From NCBI GenBank assembly GCA_910586835.1, contig CAJUJU010000015.1:1-43618 (forward strand): a stretch of DNA of 43,618 nucleotides, written 5' to 3'. Within the stretch, counting starts at the first letter, position 1, and the number at the start of each line of letters is the position of its first letter. The notes under the pieces are model-generated. The model saw nothing but the letters and a program-made list of their open reading frames with translations. It was not told where the DNA came from and ran no database searches. Origin of the DNA: an uncultured Acetatifactor sp. (GTDB lineage Bacteria > Bacillota > Clostridia > Lachnospirales > Lachnospiraceae). Positions 15,615-22,915 of this stretch are shown one piece after another. Position numbers and translations under genes: made by a program.

Positions 15615-15737
15615 ATGATGATATATAACTTTGCCTGCCGGCTGGCAGTGGCAGAAGAAAGAAGGTACTTGGAAAGGTTACGTTTAAAACGGAGGCTTTG
15701 CCGAGTGGGCAAAAATAAACCACGACTTGATTGTTAG
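15615..15737 (+). CDS. Possible 40-residue basic peptide at the prophage edge
   Basis: This open frame encodes MMIYNFACRLAVAEERRY followed by an arginine/lysine-rich tail ending KPRLDC. It fills the gap between the terminator and the host junction, and its stop codon overlaps the end of the truncated GH18 gene on the other strand by three bases. There is no good ribosome binding site (only CAGGCGACGG) and it lies behind a strong terminator, so expression is doubtful. I do not recognise a family. Confidence 0.25.
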   Translation: MMIYNFACRLAVAEERRYLERLRLKRRLCRVGKNKPRLDC

Positions 15738-16456
15738 TAGGTATAGCCCCATTCATAGGTCATGAGCAGCACATGGTCAGCCGCCTCCCCAAGTGCACGG
15801 TAATCCTTCCCCTCATAGAGCAGCCCAACCTGATCCGACGAGGTTTTGGGCGCCAGCGCAACGGAGGTGTGATAGCCGTTGGCACGCATGGTCTCCGCCA
15901 CCTGCCGGACAAATGCCGTGAAAGCGTCCCGGTCAGAGGCGAGAATGTATTCAAAATCAATGTCAACCCCTTCATATCCCTTTTCAGCCATGGTATCAAG
16001 AAGATTCTGAATCAGATTATCCAGGTAGACGGTATTGTTTACCACAGAGTTGATCAGTCTGTTGTTAAAGGCGCCGTCTGCCCCGAAAGGCGTCAGGGTA
16101 AGAATAGGTTTTGTGCCAAAGTTCTGAGCTTTCTCAATCATCCAGGTATCGTCCCCGTAAGGGGGCGGAAGCAGTTCTCCCTCTGTGGTAAAACCATAAG
16201 AAAAAATGGGCAGCTCGGAGAGGTACGGCAGGGTCTGTTCCAGAACCCAGGGACTGATGAACGGATAGGCATAGCCGCTGACCGAAATGCTTCGTTCGGC
16301 ATTGCGTATTCCCCTGTCCACCAAAAGAGCTTGCCCGACGGCAAGCTCATAGGGATAGATCAGCTGATTGTCATAAATAAGCCGCTCTGCACTGACTCCC
16401 AGCGCGGCTGCAATACTGTCAATGGTGTCACCCGGTTTCACCACATAAATTTCCAT
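15734..16456 (-). pseudogene. LysM-GH18 spore peptidoglycan glycosidase (SleL/YaaH type), cut short by prophage
   Basis: The 240 residues comprise one LysM domain (about 2-46, VVKPGDTIDSIAAALGV) and a GH18 domain with the catalytic DxxDxDxE site visible as GVDIDFEY, E169 being the acid. The sequence follows the YaaH/SleL spore cortex N-acetylglucosaminidase family up to VLLMTYEWGYTY. In Bacillus YaaH the equivalent MTYEWGYSGGPP runs on for about 180 more residues of the barrel. Here TAA follows at once, exactly where prophage DNA begins. The missing part probably lies at the other prophage end, so the gene is interrupted but may be restored by excision. GGGGGAG precedes the start. Confidence 0.88.
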
Positions 16457-16539
16457 GGGAACTCCCCCGAAATAAAATCTATTCTACAGTATAGTACTCC
16501 GTTCCCCGGAAAAGGTTCTGAGGCAGCGGCGGGAGACCG

Positions 16540-17175
16540 TTAAACTCCTGTCTTTTTACACAGCTCCTGGAGACAGCAGCGGTCACAGTAAGGCTTTGTC
16601 CTTGCGGTGCAGACTGCCCTTCCGTGTTCCACCAGCCTGTGACAGAAATCGTTTCCCTCTTGGGGCGGGATAATTTTCCAAAGCTCCTTTTCCACCTTTC
16701 CGGGCTCCTTTATGCCGTCCACCAGTCCCATCCGGTTCACCAGCCGGATACAATGGGTGTCCGTGACGATGGCCGGCTTGCCGAACACATCGCCCATGAT
16801 CAGATTTGCACTTTTCCTTCCCACCCCCGGCAGCTTCAGCAGCTCGTCAAAGTCCTCCGGAACCTTTCCGCCGTACTGATCCCGCAGCAGCTTCATGCAG
16901 GCGCTGATATCCCTGGCCTTGCTGTTGCCAAGCCCACAGGGATGTACCAGCTTCTCGATTTCCGCCACCGGCGCCTCCGCCAGGGCGTTTACGTCCGGAA
17001 ACTTCTCGTACAGCTTTTCCACCACAACATTCACCCTGGCGTCGGTGCACTGCGCCGCAAGACGCACGCTGACAAGCAGCTTCCAGGCCTGATCGTAATC
17101 CAGGGAGCAGGCCGCCTGGGGATATTCCTGCTTCAGCTTTTCTATGATTTTCAATGCTCTTTGCTTTTTGGTCAT
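16540..17175 (-). CDS. nth: Endonuclease III
   Basis: The protein has 211 residues and is a base-excision DNA glycosylase/AP lyase for oxidised pyrimidines. The helix-hairpin-helix LPGVGRKSANLIM holds the catalytic lysine, and VTDTHCIRL supplies the catalytic aspartate. The [4Fe-4S] ligands are seen at the C-terminus as C-x6-C-x2-C-x5-C (CTARTKPYCDRCCLQELC). I take the ATG at 17175, ten bases after GCGAGG; an in-frame TTG six codons upstream is less well placed. It is 83 bases upstream of, and co-directional with, the truncated GH18 gene, so the two may share a transcript. Confidence 0.96.
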   Translation of the reverse strand: MTKKQRALKIIEKLKQEYPQAACSLDYDQAWKLLVSVRLAAQCTDARVNVVVEKLYEKFPDVNALAEAPVAEIEKLVHPCGLGNSKARDISACMKLLRDQYGGKVPEDFDELLKLPGVGRKSANLIMGDVFGKPAIVTDTHCIRLVNRMGLVDGIKEPGKVEKELWKIIPPQEGNDFCHRLVEHGRAVCTARTKPYCDRCCLQELCKKTGV

Positions 17176-17232
17176 ATCTTTTGTTCCTCGCAATCCTGTT
17201 TGTTGTCCTGTCTGCTTTTCTTCTTTATATTA

Positions 17233-17592
17233 AAACGGATTTCGGCGGGAAAAGCAAGACAAATCGTCAGCATCAGGCTTGTAAGAGAGGGTAAAAGCAG
17301 CTATAATCAATATCAATACTTTTGTAAAGTACAATTGGCCTATGCATGGATCGGATATTTTTATCTGGAGGGGATTGGATGCCAAAAAGATTTTGAAAAG
17401 GCTTTCTATTGGACTCAGAGAGCTGCGCACCATGGGGATAGAGACGGCCAATATAATCTCTGGTTTTTCTATGAAGAGGGTGTTGGCGTTGAGCATAATC
17501 CGGAAAAGGCAAAAAGTTGGTTTAAGGCTGCTGCACGACAAGGACATGATTTGGCGATCAAGAAGTGTGCGGAGTATCAAATTCAACCGTGA
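17233..17592 (+). pseudogene. Remnant of a Sel1-repeat protein gene
   Basis: In this frame, two Sel1-like repeats end the sequence: LAYAWIGYFYLEGIGCQKDFEKAFYWTQRAAHHGD, followed by a second unit with YEEGVGVEHNPEKAKSWFKAAARQGHDLA and a natural stop at 17590-17592. There is no start codon with a ribosome binding site, and the frame runs back without interruption into the antisense of nth. Sel1 proteins normally carry several repeats, so the 5' part seems lost. The stretch is more AT-rich than its neighbours. Confidence 0.6.
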
Positions 17593-17815
17593 AGCACAAT
17601 TCCTGGTTATTTCGGATTTGCCCGATATGGAATTTGGCCGGTTCTTAAAAGAACTTATAAAGGAACATTTATTTGGAGAGCGGTTATGAAATGCCGGCAG
17701 TGAGGTTTGCACTGTTGGAAGAACAGCCTGATTTTTTGAGGAAATAGCGGGTTCACTGATTATTTCCCGATCTGCCATTCAGGTTCCAGTTCAGACTCCG
17801 AAAGAAAATTGCGAC
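17593..17815. other. Gene-poor stretch with decayed coding traces
   Basis: No intact gene is seen. One frame yields FLVISDLPDMEFGRFLKEL up to 17689, and a short ATG frame at 17691-17747 gives MPAVRFALLEEQPDFLRK. Both look like ends of lost genes. There is no recognisable RNA gene or repeat. Confidence 0.45.
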
Positions 17816-17844
17816 TTGTAAGGAGTTGACGATTGGTATATAAT
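17816..17844 (+). promoter_or_regulatory. Promoter of the diguanylate cyclase gene
   Basis: TTGTAA (17816-17821) and TATAAT (17839-17844) are separated by 17 bp, a good housekeeping sigma factor site. It predicts a start near 17851 and a leader of about 48 bases. Confidence 0.6.
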
Positions 17845-17898
17845 AGAGAATATATTTTACGTTTATGTGTGTCGTTTGACCGATGAGAGAGACATGAT

Positions 17899-19014
17899 AT
17901 GATGAAACTGACAGACTGGATGAGGCGTGCGTCATTTCGTATTGCAGCGCCGGAAAAACTGAAATATAATCTGATTGTCGGCGCGCTCGCACTGGTTCAC
18001 AGCCTTTTGATTATTTTGTTTGGAGTGCTTCGCGTACTACCCCTTGCCCTTTTGAATGTGTGCAGTGTTGCGGTTTATGTAAGCTGCCTGATCTCTATCA
18101 GAAAAAGGGGCATGGTTATCTATGTTTTCTGTGCTACCTACCTTGAGATTATTATACATTCCTTTGTGGTGACAATCTGTATCGGATGGCAGTTTGGATT
18201 TCCTCAATACATCATTGCACTGGTTCCCTTCGGTTACTATATGTGTTACGCCTTTTTGGACAGAAAGCGCAGATATGTCATTGCCACCTGGATGGGACTG
18301 GGGGCCTGTGCAGTCTTTATCGGGTGCAGGGGGCTCTCCGCACACCTTGAGCCGCTCTGTGCACTGGAGGTCCCGAGGGCTGTGGAGGTAGGAGTTTATT
18401 GTTTTAACGCGGTCTGTAATTTTGGTTTTCTGTTTATGGTGACTGCAATCTTTGTGGTGGAGATACAATCCGCCGCCGACAGACTGCAGAGTCAGAACGC
18501 TGTTCTGGATAAGCTGGCAAGCATTGACCCTCTGACGGGACTGTACAATCGCAGAAGCATGCAGCTGTTTCTGGAGCAGGCCAGAGAGGCGGAGGAGAAG
18601 GAGTCCTTCTGCCTTGCCATGTGTGACATAGATGATTTCAAGAAGGTAAACGATACTTATGGTCATGATTTCGGAGACTGTGTGCTGAAGAAAATTGCTG
18701 CGATCATGGAGCAGCGTGTGGGCAGACACGGCTATGTGTGCCGTTGGGGAGGAGAGGAAATTCTGATCCTGATCAACGGCGGGCTGGAGAACGCCTGCCA
18801 GATTGCGGAGAAGATCCGCTGTGACATCGGCAGCTATGGGTTTCGCGTCCGAAATCAATTCATGTACTGCTCTGTGACAGTGACCATCGGCGTGGCCATG
18901 CATAAGTCAGGGGACACGGTGGAGGCAACGATCATCCATGCGGACAACAATCTGTACCACGGAAAACGGCATGGGAAAAACAGGGTGGTGTCTTTGGAGG
19001 GACAGAAATCTTGA
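17899..19014 (+). CDS. Membrane-bound diguanylate cyclase (GGDEF)
   Basis: The protein has 371 residues. The N-terminal half has about six hydrophobic segments (for example YNLIVGALALVHSLLIILFGV, FGFLFMVTAIFVVEI). A short linker helix (ADRLQSQNAVLDKLASIDPLTGLYNRR) leads into a GGDEF domain. The active-site loop is GGEEI at residues 284-288, with D in DIDDFKKVND as the metal site. The inhibitory RxxD motif is absent (RHGY in its place), so product feedback may be lost. It would make cyclic di-GMP from two GTP at the membrane. Its stop (TGA 19012-19014) overlaps the TTG start of pdp, so the two genes are coupled. Confidence 0.92.
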   Translation: MMKLTDWMRRASFRIAAPEKLKYNLIVGALALVHSLLIILFGVLRVLPLALLNVCSVAVYVSCLISIRKRGMVIYVFCATYLEIIIHSFVVTICIGWQFGFPQYIIALVPFGYYMCYAFLDRKRRYVIATWMGLGACAVFIGCRGLSAHLEPLCALEVPRAVEVGVYCFNAVCNFGFLFMVTAIFVVEIQSAADRLQSQNAVLDKLASIDPLTGLYNRRSMQLFLEQAREAEEKESFCLAMCDIDDFKKVNDTYGHDFGDCVLKKIAAIMEQRVGRHGYVCRWGGEEILILINGGLENACQIAEKIRCDIGSYGFRVRNQFMYCSVTVTIGVAMHKSGDTVEATIIHADNNLYHGKRHGKNRVVSLEGQKS

Positions 19015-20315
19015 GAATGTATGATATCATTATGAAAAAGAGAAACGGCGGAGAGCTTTCCAGGGAAGAGCTCCGCTTTTTCGTGGAGGGCTATACCTGC
19101 GGAAGCATTCCGGATTATCAGGTTTCCGCGCTGATGATGGCGGTTTATTTTCGGGGGATGACCCACCTGGAGACCTGCGAGCTGACCATGGCCATGGCAG
19201 ACAGCGGAGACAGGCTGGATCTGTCCGGCATCGGGGGAATCAAGGTAGACAAGCACAGCACCGGCGGCGTGGGCGACAAGACCTCTCTGGCGCTGGCCCC
19301 CATGGTTGCGGCCTGTGGGATTCCGGTGGCAAAGATGAGCGGGAGAGGGCTGGGGCACACGGGTGGAACCATCGACAAGCTGGAGAGCTTTCCCGGTTTT
19401 ACCACGGCGCTGAGCCCGGAACGGTTCAGGGATAATGTGAACAGGATTGGCATTGCCATCATGGGGCAGACTGCGGATCTGGCTCCGGCGGATAAAAAGT
19501 TGTATGCCCTCCGGGATGTGACTGCAACGGTGGATAACATGTCCCTGATCGCCAGCTCCATTATGAGCAAAAAGCTGGCTGCGGGGGCGGACGCCATTGT
19601 GTTGGATGTCAAGACGGGAAGCGGCGCGTTTATGAAGCGGGAGGAGGATGCCAGGGCGCTGGCGGAGGAGATGGTGGGCATCGGAAAGGGCGCCGGTAAA
19701 ACCACGGTTGCGGTGATTTCCGACATGGATCAGCCGCTGGGCTTTGCGGTGGGAAATGCCCTGGAGGTGAGAGAGGCCATTGAAACCCTGAAGGGACAGG
19801 GGCCGGAGGATTTCGTAGAGCTTTGCATGACACTGGGAAGCCAGATGCTTCTTGCCGGGAAGCGGGCCGCCTCGGAGCAGGAGGCCAGGACAATGCTGGA
19901 GCAGGTTATTTCGGACGGAAGTGCGCTGGAAAAGCTGGCTGAATTTGTGGAGGCCCAGGGCGGGGACAGAAACTGTGTATATCATCCGGAGTTTTTGCCG
20001 GTAGCATCTGTCAGGAAGGAAGTGCCTGCTCCGGCGTCAGGATATGTGAGTCGGATTGTCTGCGATGAGGTGGGGATTTGTTCCCTGATTCTGGGCGGAG
20101 GCCGGGAGACCAAGGAAAGCGGGATCGATCTGGCCGTGGGGCTTGTGTTGTGCAAAAAGACGGGCGATCCGGTCAGGGCGGGAGAACCGCTGGCCGTCAT
20201 CCATGCAAACGACAGTGCAAAGGCGCAGGAAGCGGAAAAGAGATTTCTGTCCGCCTGTACGATTTCGGACAAAGCGCCGGAGAAGCTGCCTTTTATCAGG
20301 GCAGTGATCGTCTGA
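19011..20315 (+). CDS. pdp: Pyrimidine-nucleoside phosphorylase
   Basis: This 434-residue protein is close in sequence to Bacillus Pdp throughout. It has VDKHSTGGVGDKTSL (phosphate and substrate site), KMSGRGLGHTGGTIDKLE, LYALRDVTATVDN and SSIMSKKLAAGADAIVLDVKTGSGAF. It reversibly cleaves thymidine, uridine and deoxyuridine with phosphate to base and (deoxy)ribose-1-phosphate. TTG at 19011 is chosen because it gives the family start MRMYDII and has GGAGG ten bases ahead; the ATG two codons later is the alternative. The coupling to a cyclic di-GMP synthase gene is unusual. Confidence 0.97.
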   Translation: MRMYDIIMKKRNGGELSREELRFFVEGYTCGSIPDYQVSALMMAVYFRGMTHLETCELTMAMADSGDRLDLSGIGGIKVDKHSTGGVGDKTSLALAPMVAACGIPVAKMSGRGLGHTGGTIDKLESFPGFTTALSPERFRDNVNRIGIAIMGQTADLAPADKKLYALRDVTATVDNMSLIASSIMSKKLAAGADAIVLDVKTGSGAFMKREEDARALAEEMVGIGKGAGKTTVAVISDMDQPLGFAVGNALEVREAIETLKGQGPEDFVELCMTLGSQMLLAGKRAASEQEARTMLEQVISDGSALEKLAEFVEAQGGDRNCVYHPEFLPVASVRKEVPAPASGYVSRIVCDEVGICSLILGGGRETKESGIDLAVGLVLCKKTGDPVRAGEPLAVIHANDSAKAQEAEKRFLSACTISDKAPEKLPFIRAVIV

Positions 20316-20338
20316 AAGATTTCGGGACAAATATGGAT

Positions 20339-20367
20339 TCATAGTTTGGGGACTGCGGTAATATAAT
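20339..20367 (+). promoter_or_regulatory. Possible sigma-E-type promoter of yqfC
   Basis: TCATAGT (20339-20345) and AATATAAT (20360-20367) are 14 bp apart, similar to the mother-cell sigma-E pattern; yqfC and yqfD are sigma-E genes in Bacillus. The -10 is only six bases from the annotated ATG, so the real start may be the ATG at 20386, or the similarity is chance. Confidence 0.3.
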
Positions 20368-20373
20368 GGGAAC

Positions 20374-20655
20374 ATGAAGAAGATTATGAGCCGCAGTCAG
20401 AAAAAAGAATCACTGGTGGAATCCCTGAAGCTGCCCAAGGATATCTGTATGGGCGCAATCAAGGTCACGATGACGGGAAACAGCGAGGCCTGGATAGAAA
20501 ATTACAGAGGTATTCTGGAATATACCTGTAATCTCATCCTGCTGCAGGGAAAGACCTGCAGGGTGTGCTTTGAGGGAACCAGACTTTCCATTGACTATTA
20601 TACCAATGAAGATATGAAGATCAGCGGCTGCATAGCCTGTGTCAGATATCTGTAA
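20374..20655 (+). CDS. yqfC: Sporulation protein YqfC (YabP/YqfC family)
   Basis: This 93-residue protein has the YabP/YqfC family pattern: LPKDICMGAIKVTMTGNSEAWIENYRGILEY, followed by a beta-rich C-terminus (CRVCFEGTRLSIDYYTNEDMKISGCI). The family is small and widespread in endospore formers, and its gene is followed by yqfD, as here. The exact role in the mother cell is not settled. The start could be the ATG at 20386 if the promoter proposed upstream is right. Confidence 0.9.
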   Translation: MKKIMSRSQKKESLVESLKLPKDICMGAIKVTMTGNSEAWIENYRGILEYTCNLILLQGKTCRVCFEGTRLSIDYYTNEDMKISGCIACVRYL

Positions 20656-20705
20656 CGGCCGGAATTGAGCCGAAGGTATGGAAGGAAGGTGGAAAGAGCA
20701 GAACC

Positions 20706-21923
20706 ATGATTAAGCTATTGAAATATATCAGGGGATATCTGCGCATCCGGGTCAGTGGATTTTCGCCGGAGCGCTTTATGAACCTTTGCAGCAACAGAGG
20801 GATCCTTCTCTCGAACATTGTCAGAGAGGGAGATGTGTACTACATGAATATCAACCTGAGTGGCTTTTGGGCGCTGCGTCCCATCGCCAGGAAGACGGGA
20901 ACAAGGGTGGTCGTATTGGAACGATATGGGCTGCCTTTTTTTCTGCCCAAGCTGTTGAAAAGGAAGGTTTTCATGGGGGGCCTGGTGTTTGTGGTGGCCT
21001 TCTGGATCTGGTCCTCTCTGTTTGTGTGGGACATAGAGCTGTCGGGAAACTACCGGATCACGGATGACATGCTTTTGACGTTCCTGAAAGAAAACCAGGT
21101 AACGGTTGGCATAAGAAAGGATGATTTAGATATTGAGGAACTGGAGAAGGAGATCCGGAGAAGATTTCCCGAGATCACCTGGACTTCAGCGAAGCTGGAG
21201 GGAACCAGGCTGATGATCGCCGTCAAGGAAAATGATGCCCCCATCCTGTCGCAGGAAGAGCCCGGGGAAGCCGGTCAGGATCTGCTCTCCCAGTATGCGG
21301 GGACAGTGGTATCCATCATTGTGCGCAGCGGCGTGCCAAAGGTGGCGGCAGGCGACACGGTGGAGGCGGGAAGCGTGCTGGTGGAGGGGAAGGTTCCCAT
21401 CTACAATGAAGATGCCACGGTGAAGGAATATCTGTATGTGGATGCCGACGCGGATATTGTCCTGGAGCACACCATGGAATTTACCGACGAATTGCCTTTT
21501 GACTATGTCCGGAAGGAGTATACCGGAAGAGAAAAGAGCAGATATTATGTGAGATTTGGTGACCGGGAGTGGAAAATGCCGCAGGAGCGTCCGTTTCTTG
21601 TCTACGACAGCGTCATACGCGAGAGCAGGCCGCTGATTCTGGAGAAGCTTTCCGTGCCTGTTTATACAGGTTCCTATACATACCGGGAGTATCAGAACGT
21701 GGAACACACTTACACCCAGGAGGAGGCAAAGGAGAAGCTTAAGGAAAAATTAATGGTATTTCTTGCAGGTTTGGAGGAAAAAGGTATACAAATTATTGAA
21801 AAAGATGTTAGAATAAATACAAACGCCAGTGCATGGGTTATTTCAGGACAATTTGTTGTCCGGGAGAACGTAGGGGAAAGTGCCGCGACACAGAAGGAAT
21901 CAGGTGGAGAGACATTAAAATGA
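20706..21923 (+). CDS. yqfD: Sporulation protein YqfD
   Basis: This 405-residue membrane protein contains an N-terminal soluble region, one membrane segment (about residues 82-102, VFMGGLVFVVAFWIWSSLFVW) and a long extracytoplasmic part with the family motif WDIELSGNYRITDDMLLTFL. The C-terminal part carries EEAKEKLKEKLMVFLAGLEEKGIQ. In Bacillus it is a mother-cell sporulation protein of unclear function. The gene lies 50 bases after yqfC and overlaps phoH by four bases. Confidence 0.93.
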   Translation: MIKLLKYIRGYLRIRVSGFSPERFMNLCSNRGILLSNIVREGDVYYMNINLSGFWALRPIARKTGTRVVVLERYGLPFFLPKLLKRKVFMGGLVFVVAFWIWSSLFVWDIELSGNYRITDDMLLTFLKENQVTVGIRKDDLDIEELEKEIRRRFPEITWTSAKLEGTRLMIAVKENDAPILSQEEPGEAGQDLLSQYAGTVVSIIVRSGVPKVAAGDTVEAGSVLVEGKVPIYNEDATVKEYLYVDADADIVLEHTMEFTDELPFDYVRKEYTGREKSRYYVRFGDREWKMPQERPFLVYDSVIRESRPLILEKLSVPVYTGSYTYREYQNVEHTYTQEEAKEKLKEKLMVFLAGLEEKGIQIIEKDVRINTNASAWVISGQFVVRENVGESAATQKESGGETLK

Positions 21924-22915
21924 AAGAAGAGTTTACGGTCCGGCTTGATCTGCCGGCGGAGCATATGCAGAAGATCTTCGGCATGCAGGATGCTTATGTG
22001 AAAAAACTGGAGCGAGACTTCGGTGTTACCATCGTTGACAGGAACGGCGGAGTCACGATCTCGGGAGCCGAGAATATGGCCAGGAGAGCGGCTTCCGTGC
22101 TGGAGCAGCTTTCTATCATCTCGGGAAGAGGAAACGAAATAGAGGAGCAAAGCGTGGATTACGCGATAACAATGGGTATGGAAGAAAAAGAAAAGGTGAT
22201 AACGGAAATCGATACGGACTGTATCTGCCACACGGTAAACGGCAAGCAGATCAGGCCTAAGACATTGGGGCAGAAGGCCTATGTGGACGCCATCCGGAAG
22301 AACATGATCGTGTTCGGGCTGGGGCCTGCGGGTACCGGAAAGACCTATCTGGCCATGGCAATGGCCATCACGGCGTTTAAAAACGACGAGGTGAGCAGGA
22401 TTATTCTGACCAGGCCTGCCATAGAGGCGGGGGAGAAGCTGGGCTTTCTGCCCGGAGACCTGCAGAGTAAGGTGGATCCCTACCTGCGGCCGCTCTATGA
22501 CGCGCTCTATCAGATCATGGGGGCGGAGAGCTTTTCCAAGAACATGGAGAAGGGGTTGATCGAGGTTGCCCCCCTGGCGTATATGAGAGGACGAACCCTG
22601 GATAACGCCTATATTATTCTGGATGAAGCGCAGAATACCACGCCGGCACAGATGAAGATGTTTTTGACCAGAATCGGCTTCGGCTCCAAGGTGATTGTCA
22701 CCGGGGACGCCTCCCAGAAGGATCTGGCTCCGGGCAGCAAATCGGGCCTGGATGTGGCGGCCAGGGTGCTGGCAAAAATAGATGATATCGCGTTCTGCAC
22801 TCTGACCAGCAAGGATGTGGTGCGGCATCCTCTTGTACAGAAGATCGTGAAGGCATATGACGATTTTGAGGCCAGGGAGAAGAACAGAAGCAGAGAAAAG
22901 CATGGAAGAAGATAA
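21920..22915 (+). CDS. phoH: PhoH-like ATPase
   Basis: The protein has 331 residues. The Walker A motif is GPAGTGKTYLAMAM and the Walker B motif is AYIILDEAQN. Further family segments are ILTRPAIEAGEKLGFLPGD, MFLTRIGFGSKVIVTGD and DVVRHPLVQKIVKAY. An N-terminal small KH-like region (residues about 20-75) precedes the ATPase core. These P-loop proteins are thought to act on RNA and are linked with YbeY in many genomes, as here. The ATG at 21920 overlaps the yqfD stop; the frame is open further upstream without a ribosome binding site. Confidence 0.95.
   Translation: MKEEFTVRLDLPAEHMQKIFGMQDAYVKKLERDFGVTIVDRNGGVTISGAENMARRAASVLEQLSIISGRGNEIEEQSVDYAITMGMEEKEKVITEIDTDCICHTVNGKQIRPKTLGQKAYVDAIRKNMIVFGLGPAGTGKTYLAMAMAITAFKNDEVSRIILTRPAIEAGEKLGFLPGDLQSKVDPYLRPLYDALYQIMGAESFSKNMEKGLIEVAPLAYMRGRTLDNAYIILDEAQNTTPAQMKMFLTRIGFGSKVIVTGDASQKDLAPGSKSGLDVAARVLAKIDDIAFCTLTSKDVVRHPLVQKIVKAYDDFEAREKNRSREKHGRR

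Larger units (their letters stand above)
1..15737 (+). mobile_element. Prophage, late (structural and lysis) half, siphovirus type
   Basis: An unbroken co-directional run of tightly packed phage genes goes from major capsid protein to endolysin, in the canonical order head, connectors, tail tube, chaperones, tape measure, tail tip, fibre, holin, amidase. No tail sheath or baseplate wedge genes are present, which indicates a long non-contractile tail. The left edge is the contig edge, so terminase, portal, protease, replication, repressor and integrase are not seen. The right boundary is inferred near 15737, where the host GH18 reading frame on the other strand stops being homologous to its family. 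The exact att core cannot be fixed without the left junction. Confidence 0.93.

Noticed and set aside
15690..15720. tRNA-like fragment at the prophage right end (GGCTTTGCCGAGTGGGCAAA)
   Set aside because: Only a 6-bp hairpin is formed; there is no acceptor stem, anticodon or TPsiC arm, and the evidence favours integration in the GH18 gene rather than a tRNA.
14491..15756. 421-codon open frame on the - strand across the endolysin and the prophage end
   Set aside because: Antisense shadow of the endolysin; it crosses the terminator and junction and has no recognisable motif.
17826..17844. TTGACG as -35 element for the diguanylate cyclase promoter
   Set aside because: It is only 7 bp from the -10; the TTGTAA at 17816 has the proper 17-bp spacing.
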